This document shows, one piece after another, positions 1-7,424 of a stretch of DNA of 48,101 bases. The notes under the pieces were generated by a model, which was given only the letters and a program-made list of their open reading frames with translations, had not been told where the DNA came from and ran no database searches. Source of the stretch: a virus. Position 1 is the stretch's first letter, and every line of letters begins with the position of its first letter. The stretch is taken from positions 1 through 48,101 of the IMG/VR virus record IMGVR_UViG_3300020472_000004. The stretch is one strand, 5' to 3'. Made by a program: the position numbers and the translations under genes.

Positions 1-24
1 TCTTAAGTTTGCCGGCGAAAGCTG
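1..24. repeat. Terminal direct repeat, left copy
   Basis: These 24 bases are identical to the last 24 bases of the window. Exact end overlap is what an assembler leaves on a circular or circularly permuted molecule. It could also be a true short terminal repeat, but at 24 bases, and lying inside the leader of a gene, an assembly overlap is more likely. Confidence 0.85.
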
Positions 25-26
25 GC
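11..26 (+). promoter_or_regulatory. GAAA-tetraloop hairpin in the leader of the DUF932 gene
   Basis: GCCGGC and GCTGGC pair (one G-U) around a GAAA tetraloop, about 20 bases before the probable ATG at 48. It has no U-tract, so it is not a standard terminator. It may protect the 5' end of the mRNA or act as a regulatory leader. The window ends fall inside this element. Confidence 0.45.
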
Positions 27-47
27 GGTCAAATTACATCACATCAC

Positions 48-1157
48 ATGGCATTTTCTACAGGTCTAGCAGCATCAACAAGCTATGCAAACGACGCAAA
101 AAATCAGCCTATGCTCTGGCAAGCAAAGCGCGAAGATTCAAAAGTTGTAAGTAATGAATCAGTTCTTGGCTTTGATTTATCCGGTCAAGAATCAGTATTA
201 GATGCCTTTAATCAGGCTGACTGTAATTTTAATATTGTTAGGCGTGACTTATTTTTTATGGGTCAAGATGGCTACAAGCTTATTAATGATAAGCAAACGC
301 TAGTTAGAGAAGATACTGATACACGCCTAGCTGAAGTATCCAAGACTTATAAAGAGCTTCAACCGGCATCAATTATTAATTTCACTCAACAGCTACTCGG
401 CATGTATCCAGAAGGTAAGCTCACTAATTTAATTAATTTCAATAATTCAAGAAAAATGTATGGAGTTATTGATTTAGGGACTCAAGAAGTAACCGGCCCT
501 AGTGACTCAGTTATTAATAGGCTTCATTTCTTCAACTCTAATGATTTAAGTTCTGGTTTCGGCGTGTTTTTTACCACTATGAGACTTAGTTGTTGTAATC
601 AGATGTCTAGCTTTACCGGTAAAGTTTTCCGAGATGCAAAGGCAAATCAAAAGGGCCTTTCAATGAAGCACACTCAGGGGATCAATTCTTACGTGTCAGC
701 TCTGCCAGCCATTATCAACCGTGAGACAAACCAGTTTAACGGCGTTATTTCTGATCTCAAGCGGCTTGCAAAAGTTGAATTGACTAAGGAACGCGCTAAT
801 AAGACTATTGAAACCTTATTCGCTGAGAAGTTGGCTACACCTATCTATGACTCTTCAATCAAAGATAAGAGAGACAGAACGATTAACGACCTTAAGGAAG
901 TTGAGCAAATTAGAAAGCACTTTAAAACTGGTTACGGTATTCAACAAACTGCTTTCACTGACCAGTCAACCGGCGAGATCGTGACCCCTTCAAATTGCTA
1001 TAGATTTTTAAATGCAATTACTCAGTTTTATACTTTTGATACTGGCCGCGCAAAGTCAGCTATTCAGAGAACAGAGCAAAGGTTAAATAGTCTTTATCAT
1101 GGAGATAATGGCCGCGCTATCAATCAAGCGCGTGAGGCTTTGTTAACTACTGTGTAA
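48..1157 (+). CDS. DUF932 family phage/plasmid-like protein
   Basis: A protein of 369 residues if translation starts at ATG 48; an upstream TTG at 9 is open but lies in the hairpin leader. The order of segments fits DUF932: an N-terminal part with VSKTYKELQP, a middle part with a FGVFFTTMRLSCCNQM-like stretch (few or no conserved acids, C-rich), then SMKHTQG, where the family typically has a conserved H-T near a cysteine. DUF932 proteins occur in phages and plasmids close to replication and recombination genes; their biochemical role is unknown. Here it is the first of an early gene group at the circular junction, downstream of the candidate origin. ATG 48 is favoured because the bases before it match the leaders of three other early genes. 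Family assignment is from memory of motifs. Confidence 0.72.
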   Translation: MAFSTGLAASTSYANDAKNQPMLWQAKREDSKVVSNESVLGFDLSGQESVLDAFNQADCNFNIVRRDLFFMGQDGYKLINDKQTLVREDTDTRLAEVSKTYKELQPASIINFTQQLLGMYPEGKLTNLINFNNSRKMYGVIDLGTQEVTGPSDSVINRLHFFNSNDLSSGFGVFFTTMRLSCCNQMSSFTGKVFRDAKANQKGLSMKHTQGINSYVSALPAIINRETNQFNGVISDLKRLAKVELTKERANKTIETLFAEKLATPIYDSSIKDKRDRTINDLKEVEQIRKHFKTGYGIQQTAFTDQSTGEIVTPSNCYRFLNAITQFYTFDTGRAKSAIQRTEQRLNSLYHGDNGRAINQAREALLTTV

Positions 1158-1207
1158 CCTAACTCGGTTGAATAGGTGACATACTTACATAAGTATGGTT
1201 ATAATGA

Positions 1208-1231
1208 AGGAGTCCGAAAGGGCTCTTTTTT
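1208..1231 (+). terminator. Rho-independent terminator after the DUF932 gene
   Basis: An 8-bp stem (AGGAGTCC/GGGCTCTT with one G-U and weak outer pairs) closes a GAAA tetraloop and is followed by six T. It lies 50 bases past the DUF932 stop. It also overlaps the first codons of an extended reading of the next gene, which argues that the next gene really starts at 1252. Confidence 0.7.
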
Positions 1232-1251
1232 ATTCCATTGCATTTCATCAC

Positions 1252-1461
1252 ATGACCACCATTAACATTCCTATTTCAGAGAGATTCGACGAATTAACAA
1301 TGCTTCAAAAGGTCTCTCTAAACTTTTTAATTAATGAGGTAGCTAAGCACCAACTAAGCTTTGAAGACGATGAACAAGGCAAAAGACTTGGTGATATTGA
1401 AGAAGCTTTGAGAGTCTTAAAAGGGACTTTAGAAGCAAAGCCAGAGAGAGCGATCAAATGA
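1252..1461 (+). CDS. Small hypothetical acidic protein
   Basis: Sixty-nine residues from ATG 1252. A longer in-frame reading from 1195 would translate through a terminator hairpin and is rejected. The start is preceded by a CATTTCATCAC leader shared with other early genes. The protein is predicted mostly helical, with an acidic stretch (FEDDEQ) and a lysine-rich end; no known domain is recognised. Its stop overlaps the next start (ATGA), so the two are probably translated together. Confidence 0.6.
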   Translation: MTTINIPISERFDELTMLQKVSLNFLINEVAKHQLSFEDDEQGKRLGDIEEALRVLKGTLEAKPERAIK

Positions 1462-1571
1462 AAACAATTTTATTAAGCAAGGATTCAACCGGTAGCTATT
1501 CGATGAATAAACCGGTTCAACTTCCTAGCTATTACAAACTTCTAAACGCTTGTAAAAAACTTTCTTATTAA
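1458..1571 (+). CDS. 37-residue micro-protein
   Basis: A short gene that overlaps the previous stop by four bases (ATGA). It encodes a 37-residue peptide starting MKTILLSKDS, with a Ser/Tyr-rich middle and a basic end (NACKKLSY). The leader of the following gene begins right after it. No family is recognised. The overlap and the compact spacing are the evidence; coding capacity alone is weak at this size. Confidence 0.45.
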   Translation: MKTILLSKDSTGSYSMNKPVQLPSYYKLLNACKKLSY

Positions 1572-1590
1572 TCCAATTGCATTACATCTC

Positions 1591-2013
1591 ATGACTCAAC
1601 CAATCGACGGCCAACAATACACCCTTATCGGTGACGGTTCTACACCTTCTATAGCAAGGGGTGATAGTTGGGAGGCTTCTAAAGTTACAGAAGCACCAAA
1701 GGACGACGACACTCTATTAAGAGAAACATTTTCAAAGCTCCTAAGTTTTGTTAAGGCTAAAAGCTTTATTGAACCGGAATATGTAACTGATGAAGATGCC
1801 GCCGGCGTTCTTATCTCTAAGTTTTTTATGTGGGACCCTAACTCAGTGTATGAGGTGTCATCTAGTGCCTTTGAGGACTCAAACTACCATTCTTTTAATG
1901 CCGATATGCAAAAGCTCTATGCAGCATATAAAGCTGATGAAACCTACAAGGCAGAAAAACAAAAACAACCGGTAGAGACTCCTACAACTCAAGATGTTGA
2001 GGTTTGCTTTTAA
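1591..2013 (+). CDS. Hypothetical early protein, 140 residues
   Basis: Starts at ATG 1591, directly after a GCATTACATCTC leader shared with the other early genes. The product is acidic, with a disordered N-terminus (about residues 1-40), a helical aromatic middle and a C-terminal Lys/Glu-rich helix. No domain is recognised. The stop overlaps the next start (TAATG), showing a coupled early operon. Confidence 0.6.
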   Translation: MTQPIDGQQYTLIGDGSTPSIARGDSWEASKVTEAPKDDDTLLRETFSKLLSFVKAKSFIEPEYVTDEDAAGVLISKFFMWDPNSVYEVSSSAFEDSNYHSFNADMQKLYAAYKADETYKAEKQKQPVETPTTQDVEVCF

Positions 2014-2183
2014 TGAATAAGCAACAAACACAGGCACTCGAGACGATTAAAAAGAAATGGGCATTTGTAGGGGTGCCATTCTATGACAGTCTTAACCGGT
2101 GTTATATGGTCTCAGTTAGTCAACAGCAAGATTCTCCTAGTATTTGGCTAGGTATTGAAACCGACGGTTACACACACAGCTAA
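2013..2183 (+). CDS. Small hypothetical protein, 56 residues
   Basis: ATG 2013 overlaps the previous stop by one base. The 56-residue product starts MNKQQTQALE and has a compact pattern of hydrophobic and aromatic residues (WAFVGVPFY, IWLGIE) that looks like a small beta fold. A terminator follows within 25 bases, so it is the last gene of the early operon. No family is recognised. Confidence 0.5.
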   Translation: MNKQQTQALETIKKKWAFVGVPFYDSLNRCYMVSVSQQQDSPSIWLGIETDGYTHS

Positions 2184-2205
2184 CCAGTCAAACAACAAGA
2201 TCACC

Positions 2206-2231
2206 GGCTCGTATTACGCGGGCCTTTTTTA
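2206..2231 (+). terminator. Rho-independent terminator of the early operon
   Basis: A seven-pair stem around a short loop (GGCTCGT against GCGGGCC with G-U pairs), then TTTTTT. It lies 23 bases after the last early gene and separates it from the terminase genes. Confidence 0.7.
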
Positions 2232-2311
2232 TTGTCTTTTTAGTCTATTACTACTTAATCAAGTAATTGTCCCTTATACTGGCTTTATATGCTGTTAGAT
2301 CGCTCTTTACT

Positions 2312-2638
2312 GTGGCTAAGTGTACTAAGAGGGAAAAACAAATACGTTTAAATAAAATATATGCAATGATGCGCGATGGAAAGTCAAGAATTCAAATATT
2401 AGATTATGCGAGGACCACATGGGGCATAGGACATAGTCAGGTAGACAAGTACCGGCAAGAGATTAACGAAGAGATGACTAGGGAGTTTGAGGTATCAAGA
2501 AAGACAATGACGGTTGAGCTGGCTGATCAGTTAACGAGGATTGTTGAACGCTGTATGGAAAGTAACCAGCTAGCGGTCGCATTGGGAGCCGTAAACAGTA
2601 AAGCTAAATTATTTAATCTCTCAGACTCGAGCAAATAG
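2312..2638 (+). CDS. terS: Probable terminase small subunit (DNA recognition)
   Basis: About 108 residues from GTG 2312; the frame is open further up to TTG 2267, and neither start has a strong Shine-Dalgarno. Residues about 8-45 form a helix-turn-helix-like unit (MMRDGKSRIQ, then a WGIGHSQVDKY segment), as in small terminase subunits that bind the packaging site. The C-terminal half is helical (ELADQLTRIVER), which would suit oligomerisation. Its position, first gene before the large subunit, supports the call, but unusually 794 bases separate them. An alternative is a transcriptional regulator with the same DNA-binding unit. Confidence 0.6.
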   Translation: MAKCTKREKQIRLNKIYAMMRDGKSRIQILDYARTTWGIGHSQVDKYRQEINEEMTREFEVSRKTMTVELADQLTRIVERCMESNQLAVALGAVNSKAKLFNLSDSSK

Positions 2639-3041
2639 ACAATAGATTGTAGTCTCTAACATATCGCCGCGTAGGGGGTAGGGGTATCAGCTCCTACTTA
2701 ATTACCTAGCTTGATTAATACTTAAGTATGGGCTAAAAATGTTAAATAGTGGCGCGGCAAATTGGACACAAGCCTATAAATAGTGGACATATTGCAGACC
2801 CTTTGCCCTGACTGATTAGTGGCCTTTGCGTAACTGTGTTAAAGACAGTTATGCAAGTCAAACCCTACCCCCGGGGAAGCGATTTGCATTCTGTTTTTCG
2901 CGTGGGGGCGGTACCTCCCAGACCTAACCTAAAAATATAACTATACTTAGTTACGTATCTCTACCTAGTTGCACCCTACCCCCCTTCTCTCTAGGATATG
3001 TCTGGTCCCCCATGACCCCGTAGCCGCTTCTTAGCCGAAGC
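2639..3041. other. Non-coding region between terminase subunits; candidate packaging site
   Basis: No gene is seen here. The region holds a 12-bp hairpin at 2826-2856 (TTGCGTAACTGT, 7-base loop, ACAGTTATGCAA, one G-U pair). It also holds C-rich motifs of the type CCTACCCC at about 2672 (reverse), 2863 and 2972, and a GC-rich stretch around 2870-2920. In many phages cos or pac lies next to the small terminase gene, so packaging is the leading guess. Confidence 0.4.
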
Positions 3042-3085
3042 CAACAAACCTCTTAGTTTTTACAGGTGACTAGGGGGTTTTGTTG
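3042..3085 (+). terminator. Terminator-like hairpin, first of a duplicated pair
   Basis: CAACAAACCTCTTAG pairs with CTAGGGGGTTTTGTTG with one bulged base and G-U pairs. The right arm ends in a T-rich run. The segment GACTAGGGGGTTTTGTTGTA is repeated almost exactly about 130 bases downstream. Confidence 0.5.
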
Positions 3086-3174
3086 TATCTATGGATATCG
3101 CAATTAGAATTAAGATGCACACATTATTCTGGGCAACTGCTTATTAAACATCACGGTCAAGATTAGGTATCATC

Positions 3175-3212
3175 AAAGCCCCCTAAGTCTTTGAGGACAC
3201 TAGGGGGTTTTG
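3175..3212 (+). terminator. Strong terminator hairpin, second of the pair
   Basis: AAAGCCCCCTA pairs with TAGGGGGTTTT around a small inner stem (GTC/GAC). Because the outer arms are A-rich and T-rich it may work in both directions: for plus-strand transcripts ahead of the large terminase, and for the convergent minus-strand gene whose stop lies inside it. Confidence 0.65.
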
Positions 3213-3376
3213 TTGTAATTAGACCTCTCCTCCAACCTTGTCACCTTATTATCCAAAGTATTTAGCCTCCTAAATATTTCGACCGTAAAGGATTCCCTCT
3301 TTTTACCAGCTCCCATTGCCAACATTGCCACAACAGAAATACCAGCTCCAAGAATTGCTGCAATAATCTCGTTCAC
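3200..3376 (-). CDS. Small membrane protein with C-terminal coiled coil (holin-like candidate)
   Basis: A lone minus-strand gene. From GTG 3376, which has a GGGGGT Shine-Dalgarno, it encodes 58 residues; TTG 3400 is an alternative. One membrane segment (IIAAILGAGISVVAMLAMGA) is followed by a charged tail that can form a coiled coil (FRRLNTLDNKVTRLEER). Small one-span proteins with charged tails occur among phage holins and spanin-like proteins, but also among proteins of unknown role, so lysis is only a guess. It overlaps the terminator pair at its 3' end. Confidence 0.45.
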   Translation of the reverse strand: MNEIIAAILGAGISVVAMLAMGAGKKRESFTVEIFRRLNTLDNKVTRLEERSNYNKTP

Positions 3377-3432
3377 CCTACCCCCTATGTTTAATACCAA
3401 CTATCCTACTTAAGTAAGTAAGGATTTTATAG

Positions 3433-4788
3433 GTGAGTTTACTAGCGAACGTACCCGGTGGCTCCTGTCTCGAACCACCCATTCAGGTATCCAGCCGAGC
3501 GACGGAAACCAATGAAAAATTGCGATTTAAAATTGTAGAAGGGTTACTACCAGCCCAACGAACATTTTGTAATGATCAAAAACACCTCATTCTAGGATTC
3601 ATTGGAGGCTTCGGAAGTGGAAAAACCAGAGCCCTCTGCGCCAAAGCAGTTTTGTTGTGCATGGATAACCCCGGAACAGTCGGCGCAGTCTTCGAACCTA
3701 CAAATATATTGCTTCGCGACGTATGGATGAGAAGTTTAGATGATTTCCTAGAGGAATACCAAATCGAATACGACTTCCGAGTATCCCCGCAACCGGAATA
3801 CATAATCCACACCGAACATGGCAGCACCACCCTGTTATGCCGAGCCACCGAAACATGGAATCGCATCAGGGGTCAGAATTTATCCTTCATTCTTTGTGAC
3901 GAAATTGATACTTCGCCAATGGAAGTAGCACAAAAAGCAAGTGAGATGTTCCTCGCCAGATTACGTGGAGGCAACAACCCAGTCCTTGCAGTAGGTTCTA
4001 CACCAGAGGGATACAAATGGTGTTACCGCACTTTCGTAGAGAACGGTGACAGAGAAGACCGCCGTATGATCAAAGCAAAGACAACGGATAACCCACACCT
4101 ACCCCCTGGCTTCATCGACTCTTTATACCAAAACTATGACGCGAATTTAATAGCCAGTTACATCGAGGGAGAGTTCACCAACCTAGAAAACACAACTGTC
4201 TACCATCCATTCGATAGAGATAAACATTGGACAGACGAACAAATTAACAACGAAGACCGCATATTCTTAGGAGTTGACTTCAACGTAGCAGCCTGTTTCT
4301 GCATGACAATTATCCGTCGCGGCGACGAATTTCACGTCATAGATGAACACTACCCCAAGGACACCCCCGCCGTAGTCGAGAAACTAACTAACACCTACCC
4401 CGAGCAATTACAAAGAGATAACCTAGTCATAATCCCAGATGCGGCCAGCAAACAACGCACTACCACCAACGCCTCTGAGTCAGACCTTAGCCTCCTAAAG
4501 AAAGGAAAGTTCATCGTTAAAGTACAATCAAGCAACCCACTTGTTGCAGACCGAGTTAACTGTGTCAACGTCTTATTATTATCGAACCGCCTTAAAGTAC
4601 ACAACCGTTGTAAATATTTAATCAAATCACTCGAACAACAAACTTACGACAAAACCGGTAAACCAACCAAAGGAATTGGCGGCTTAGATGATATCTCTGG
4701 ACCAGTAGATGCACTAGGATACGCAATAAGTTATCTAGCTCCACTACGTCGTTGGACAAGTGGTGGTTCAACCATTCGTATCTACTAG
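3433..4788 (+). CDS. terL: Terminase large subunit (packaging ATPase and nuclease)
   Basis: 451 residues from GTG 3433. It drives ATP-dependent DNA packaging into the prohead and cuts the concatemer. The Walker A motif GGFGSGKT is at residues 58-65 and Walker B FILCDEID at about 151-158. The RNase H-like nuclease part has acids in GVDFN (about 280), IIPDAAS (about 335) and GLDDISGPVDAL near the C-terminus. Length is normal for the family. The portal gene follows after nine bases. The gene is richer in C and in CCTACCCC-type motifs than genes further downstream. Confidence 0.95.
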   Translation: MSLLANVPGGSCLEPPIQVSSRATETNEKLRFKIVEGLLPAQRTFCNDQKHLILGFIGGFGSGKTRALCAKAVLLCMDNPGTVGAVFEPTNILLRDVWMRSLDDFLEEYQIEYDFRVSPQPEYIIHTEHGSTTLLCRATETWNRIRGQNLSFILCDEIDTSPMEVAQKASEMFLARLRGGNNPVLAVGSTPEGYKWCYRTFVENGDREDRRMIKAKTTDNPHLPPGFIDSLYQNYDANLIASYIEGEFTNLENTTVYHPFDRDKHWTDEQINNEDRIFLGVDFNVAACFCMTIIRRGDEFHVIDEHYPKDTPAVVEKLTNTYPEQLQRDNLVIIPDAASKQRTTTNASESDLSLLKKGKFIVKVQSSNPLVADRVNCVNVLLLSNRLKVHNRCKYLIKSLEQQTYDKTGKPTKGIGGLDDISGPVDALGYAISYLAPLRRWTSGGSTIRIY

Positions 4789-4797
4789 AATAGGGAC

Positions 4798-6414
4798 ATG
4801 ACTATTTCCGGCTCCACCTACCCCAAACGTCCGGGTAAAAATGCACTTATTGACATAGGTGGATTAACCGGAAGGGTAGACATCCCCAAGAACGACAAAC
4901 CCGAAGATCCGAGCGCAAAGAACGCGGCAGTTCTCGGAATGATCCCATTCTGGAATCCAATCAACACCTGTGTTGGTGGCACGAAGACGATCCGTCAAAA
5001 CGCGGAGAGTATCATCCCCCGCGAACCAAGAGAAGATGACGATGCTTATGGTCGTCGCATCTTCCACGCAGTCATGCCCCCCTTCCTGCAACGACTAGCA
5101 TCACAAGCTGCGGGAACAATACTGAGGCGAGGTATTCATCTTGAGGGAGGCGACCAAGACTATTGGAAAGAGTGGGCAAAGGATGTCACTGGCGACGGAA
5201 CACCCCTCAACGAATTTGCGAGACGAGTCTTAGTCGATGCTTTGTTATACGGACATACCAGTGTTTTGGTCGAAAGTCCTAGCGACATGCCTAACAATCT
5301 GGCTGAGATGCGCTCAGGAGATTACAGACCCTACCTATGTCCTATTGAGGCACAACAAATATGTGGCTGGAGAACGGAGGGCAACCGCGCCCAAGCTGAC
5401 TTAACCCAGTTGCGTTATTCTGAAGTTGTTAGTGAACCAGAAGGAAGATTTGGCGAAGATGTCATCGAGCAAGTTCGAGTCCTCGAACCAGGAAGATACG
5501 AAGTTTGGAGAACAGAGAACGCAACCACCGGAAGAAACGCAGGCTGGTATCTCCACGAATCAGGAAGCTACGACCTCGACAGAATCCCAGTCGTCACAGT
5601 GTATTCCAACCGTCTCGGGACACTCCTTTCTAGACCCCCGTTATTGGAGGTCGCGAACCTAAACATCGCCTATTGCCAAAGATTCACGGATTACCACCAC
5701 AGCATCCACGTTGGTAGCCAACCAATCTTTGTCCTAAAAGGCTTCGACCCTGACAGTGATAACAAGCTCGGCCTATCAGTTAATACTGCGGTCCTCCTAC
5801 CCCCAGACGGATCAGCAGATTACGTATCTAGCAATAGCGACTCCTTTCAATCTCAACTGGATTGCCTACGCACACTCGAAGAGCAAATCAGCAGCCTTGG
5901 AATTAGCACATTAGCTAGGCAGAACATCACCAATGCGGCTGCCGAAGCCAAGCGACTCGACAGGATTGACAGCGACTCAATCATGTCAATTATCAGCGAA
6001 GACCTAGCTCGCGCAATCACCGAAATCCTAGCGATGGCGGCAGATTACGCAGGTGTCGAGCCTCCTACTGTGACCATCCCTCGCGATTACGAGAATCGTT
6101 TACTTGATGGAAACCAGATCACTGCGATGCTCCAGCTCCAGATGCAAAACCAGATCTCACAGGAGACACTGCTTCGCATCTTGCAAGAAGGAGAGGTTAT
6201 TCCTCCTTACGTCGAAATTGACAGTGAATTATCTAGAACTAAGGATGAACTAGAGGACAAACTCGAACTAGATCTCGACCAAGCTCGCGAGCAAGTCAAG
6301 ATCAAGAGTGAAGAAACAAATGGAGGAGCAACCAGTGGCGACGCAGCGTCAGGTAAGACAAAAGGTTCGATGACACTGCCCACCCCCTTAAGATCTGGCA
6401 AGTATGCAGAGTAA
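4798..6414 (+). CDS. Portal protein (DUF4055-like)
   Basis: 538 residues. It forms the dodecameric ring at the capsid vertex through which DNA passes and onto which the terminase docks. Evidence is its position directly after the large terminase, its length, and typical portal features: the N-terminal wing with FWNPINTC and an HAVMPPFLQR segment, the RRILVDALLYGHTSVLVE-type region, and a helical C-terminus with a long charged stretch ending in a disordered tail. The pattern resembles the DUF4055 portal family. It overlaps the next gene by 11 bases. Confidence 0.85.
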   Translation: MTISGSTYPKRPGKNALIDIGGLTGRVDIPKNDKPEDPSAKNAAVLGMIPFWNPINTCVGGTKTIRQNAESIIPREPREDDDAYGRRIFHAVMPPFLQRLASQAAGTILRRGIHLEGGDQDYWKEWAKDVTGDGTPLNEFARRVLVDALLYGHTSVLVESPSDMPNNLAEMRSGDYRPYLCPIEAQQICGWRTEGNRAQADLTQLRYSEVVSEPEGRFGEDVIEQVRVLEPGRYEVWRTENATTGRNAGWYLHESGSYDLDRIPVVTVYSNRLGTLLSRPPLLEVANLNIAYCQRFTDYHHSIHVGSQPIFVLKGFDPDSDNKLGLSVNTAVLLPPDGSADYVSSNSDSFQSQLDCLRTLEEQISSLGISTLARQNITNAAAEAKRLDRIDSDSIMSIISEDLARAITEILAMAADYAGVEPPTVTIPRDYENRLLDGNQITAMLQLQMQNQISQETLLRILQEGEVIPPYVEIDSELSRTKDELEDKLELDLDQAREQVKIKSEETNGGATSGDAASGKTKGSMTLPTPLRSGKYAE

Positions 6415-7213
6415 TGAAAAAGAAGAAGAACTACTTGCTTTATTTTTATTATTTGCAAGTCGAATAGAAGCACGACTAGAGCAGGAAGTCCGTCCTGTTC
6501 TACGTTTTGCGATGTTAGAGCTACGTCAATTAATCGAACAGATCAGTCCAACGGGTCAATTTCGGATCTATGAGTGGCAACAGATTCAACCTTTAGCCTT
6601 ACCAATCTTATCGACGATTACTAGTGTTCTTCGGGTACAGATCCCGCCAGAACTAGAGGCAATAAGACCAAGAATACAAAAAGCAGCGGCAGAGTATGTA
6701 AACCAACCGGCTCCTGTTGTTGCACCCATAGGTAATCAGGAGTTACTAAAAAAGGTAGTGATAGGAGGAATAACACTGAATTCAATCCTGGGAACACCAG
6801 GCGTATCTAATCGTCTAACGATAAACATGGCTAGGGATTTGGATCGAATGGTTCGCACTTCTTTATTTAAAGAGCTACCAACAACGGAGATTGCTAACAA
6901 AGTAGTCCGAACACTCGAACGAAATGGTCGAACGATTGCTCAAATAAGGAAGGGATCATACGGCAACCAAATCCTAAACAGAACGAATAACACAATCACG
7001 GCAGCGGTTTGGGACATCGCCAACAAAACAGCCAGAGATTTTTGGGAAGACAGCGCAGCAGCGGGCCAAGAGTGGATGTGGTTAGCAACATTAGAGAATA
7101 CCTGTCAACTATGTCTGCCCTACCACCGAGTTACGAAGCCAAGTCTGAATGATTTCCCGGCATTACCGAAGGTTCACCCAAACTGCCGATGTGTTGTAGT
7201 ACCTGTAGTATGA
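6404..7213 (+). CDS. Minor head protein, SPP1 gp7 / Mu F-like
   Basis: 269 residues, overlapping the portal gene by 11 bases. The C-terminus carries the signature of phage head morphogenesis proteins of the SPP1 gp7 type: EWMWLATLENTCQLC, then FPALPKVHPNCRC and a Val-rich end, with paired cysteines. Such proteins bind the portal and sit inside the capsid, influencing assembly or DNA ejection. The N-terminal half is helical. Confidence 0.85.
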   Translation: MQSNEKEEELLALFLLFASRIEARLEQEVRPVLRFAMLELRQLIEQISPTGQFRIYEWQQIQPLALPILSTITSVLRVQIPPELEAIRPRIQKAAAEYVNQPAPVVAPIGNQELLKKVVIGGITLNSILGTPGVSNRLTINMARDLDRMVRTSLFKELPTTEIANKVVRTLERNGRTIAQIRKGSYGNQILNRTNNTITAAVWDIANKTARDFWEDSAAAGQEWMWLATLENTCQLCLPYHRVTKPSLNDFPALPKVHPNCRCVVVPVV

Positions 7214-7236
7214 AGCTACTTAAGTAAGTTAAAGAC

Positions 7237-7365
7237 ATGGCTTGTTGGTATCCATCTCCGTGGTGGCCTCGTTGGGATACAGCCGAAAGCAAGGAAAGTA
7301 CCCCAAAGAAAGCCAGTAAGCCACGCAAATCAACCCCAAAAAAGAAGGAAGTCATAACTACGTAA
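7237..7365 (+). CDS. Trp-rich basic micro-protein, 42 residues
   Basis: A short gene between the minor head and scaffold genes, preceded by a CTTAAGTAAGTTA intergenic element like those before other structural genes. The first 13 residues (MACWYPSPWWPRW) contain four tryptophans; the rest is a lysine-rich, proline-rich disordered tail. Such a peptide could bind membranes or nucleic acid, or be a minor virion component; this is a guess. The unusual composition and the placement argue that it is real. Confidence 0.5.
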   Translation: MACWYPSPWWPRWDTAESKESTPKKASKPRKSTPKKKEVITT

Positions 7366-7424
7366 GTAGGATTTACTCAATTAAGTAATTAAGAGGTAGA
7401 ATGTAGTCAACCTCTCGTTTTTGC

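Noticed and set aside
1195-1251. Extended N-terminus for the 1252 gene
   Set aside because: The extra 19 codons would cover a terminator hairpin and the shared leader; ATG 1252 fits better.
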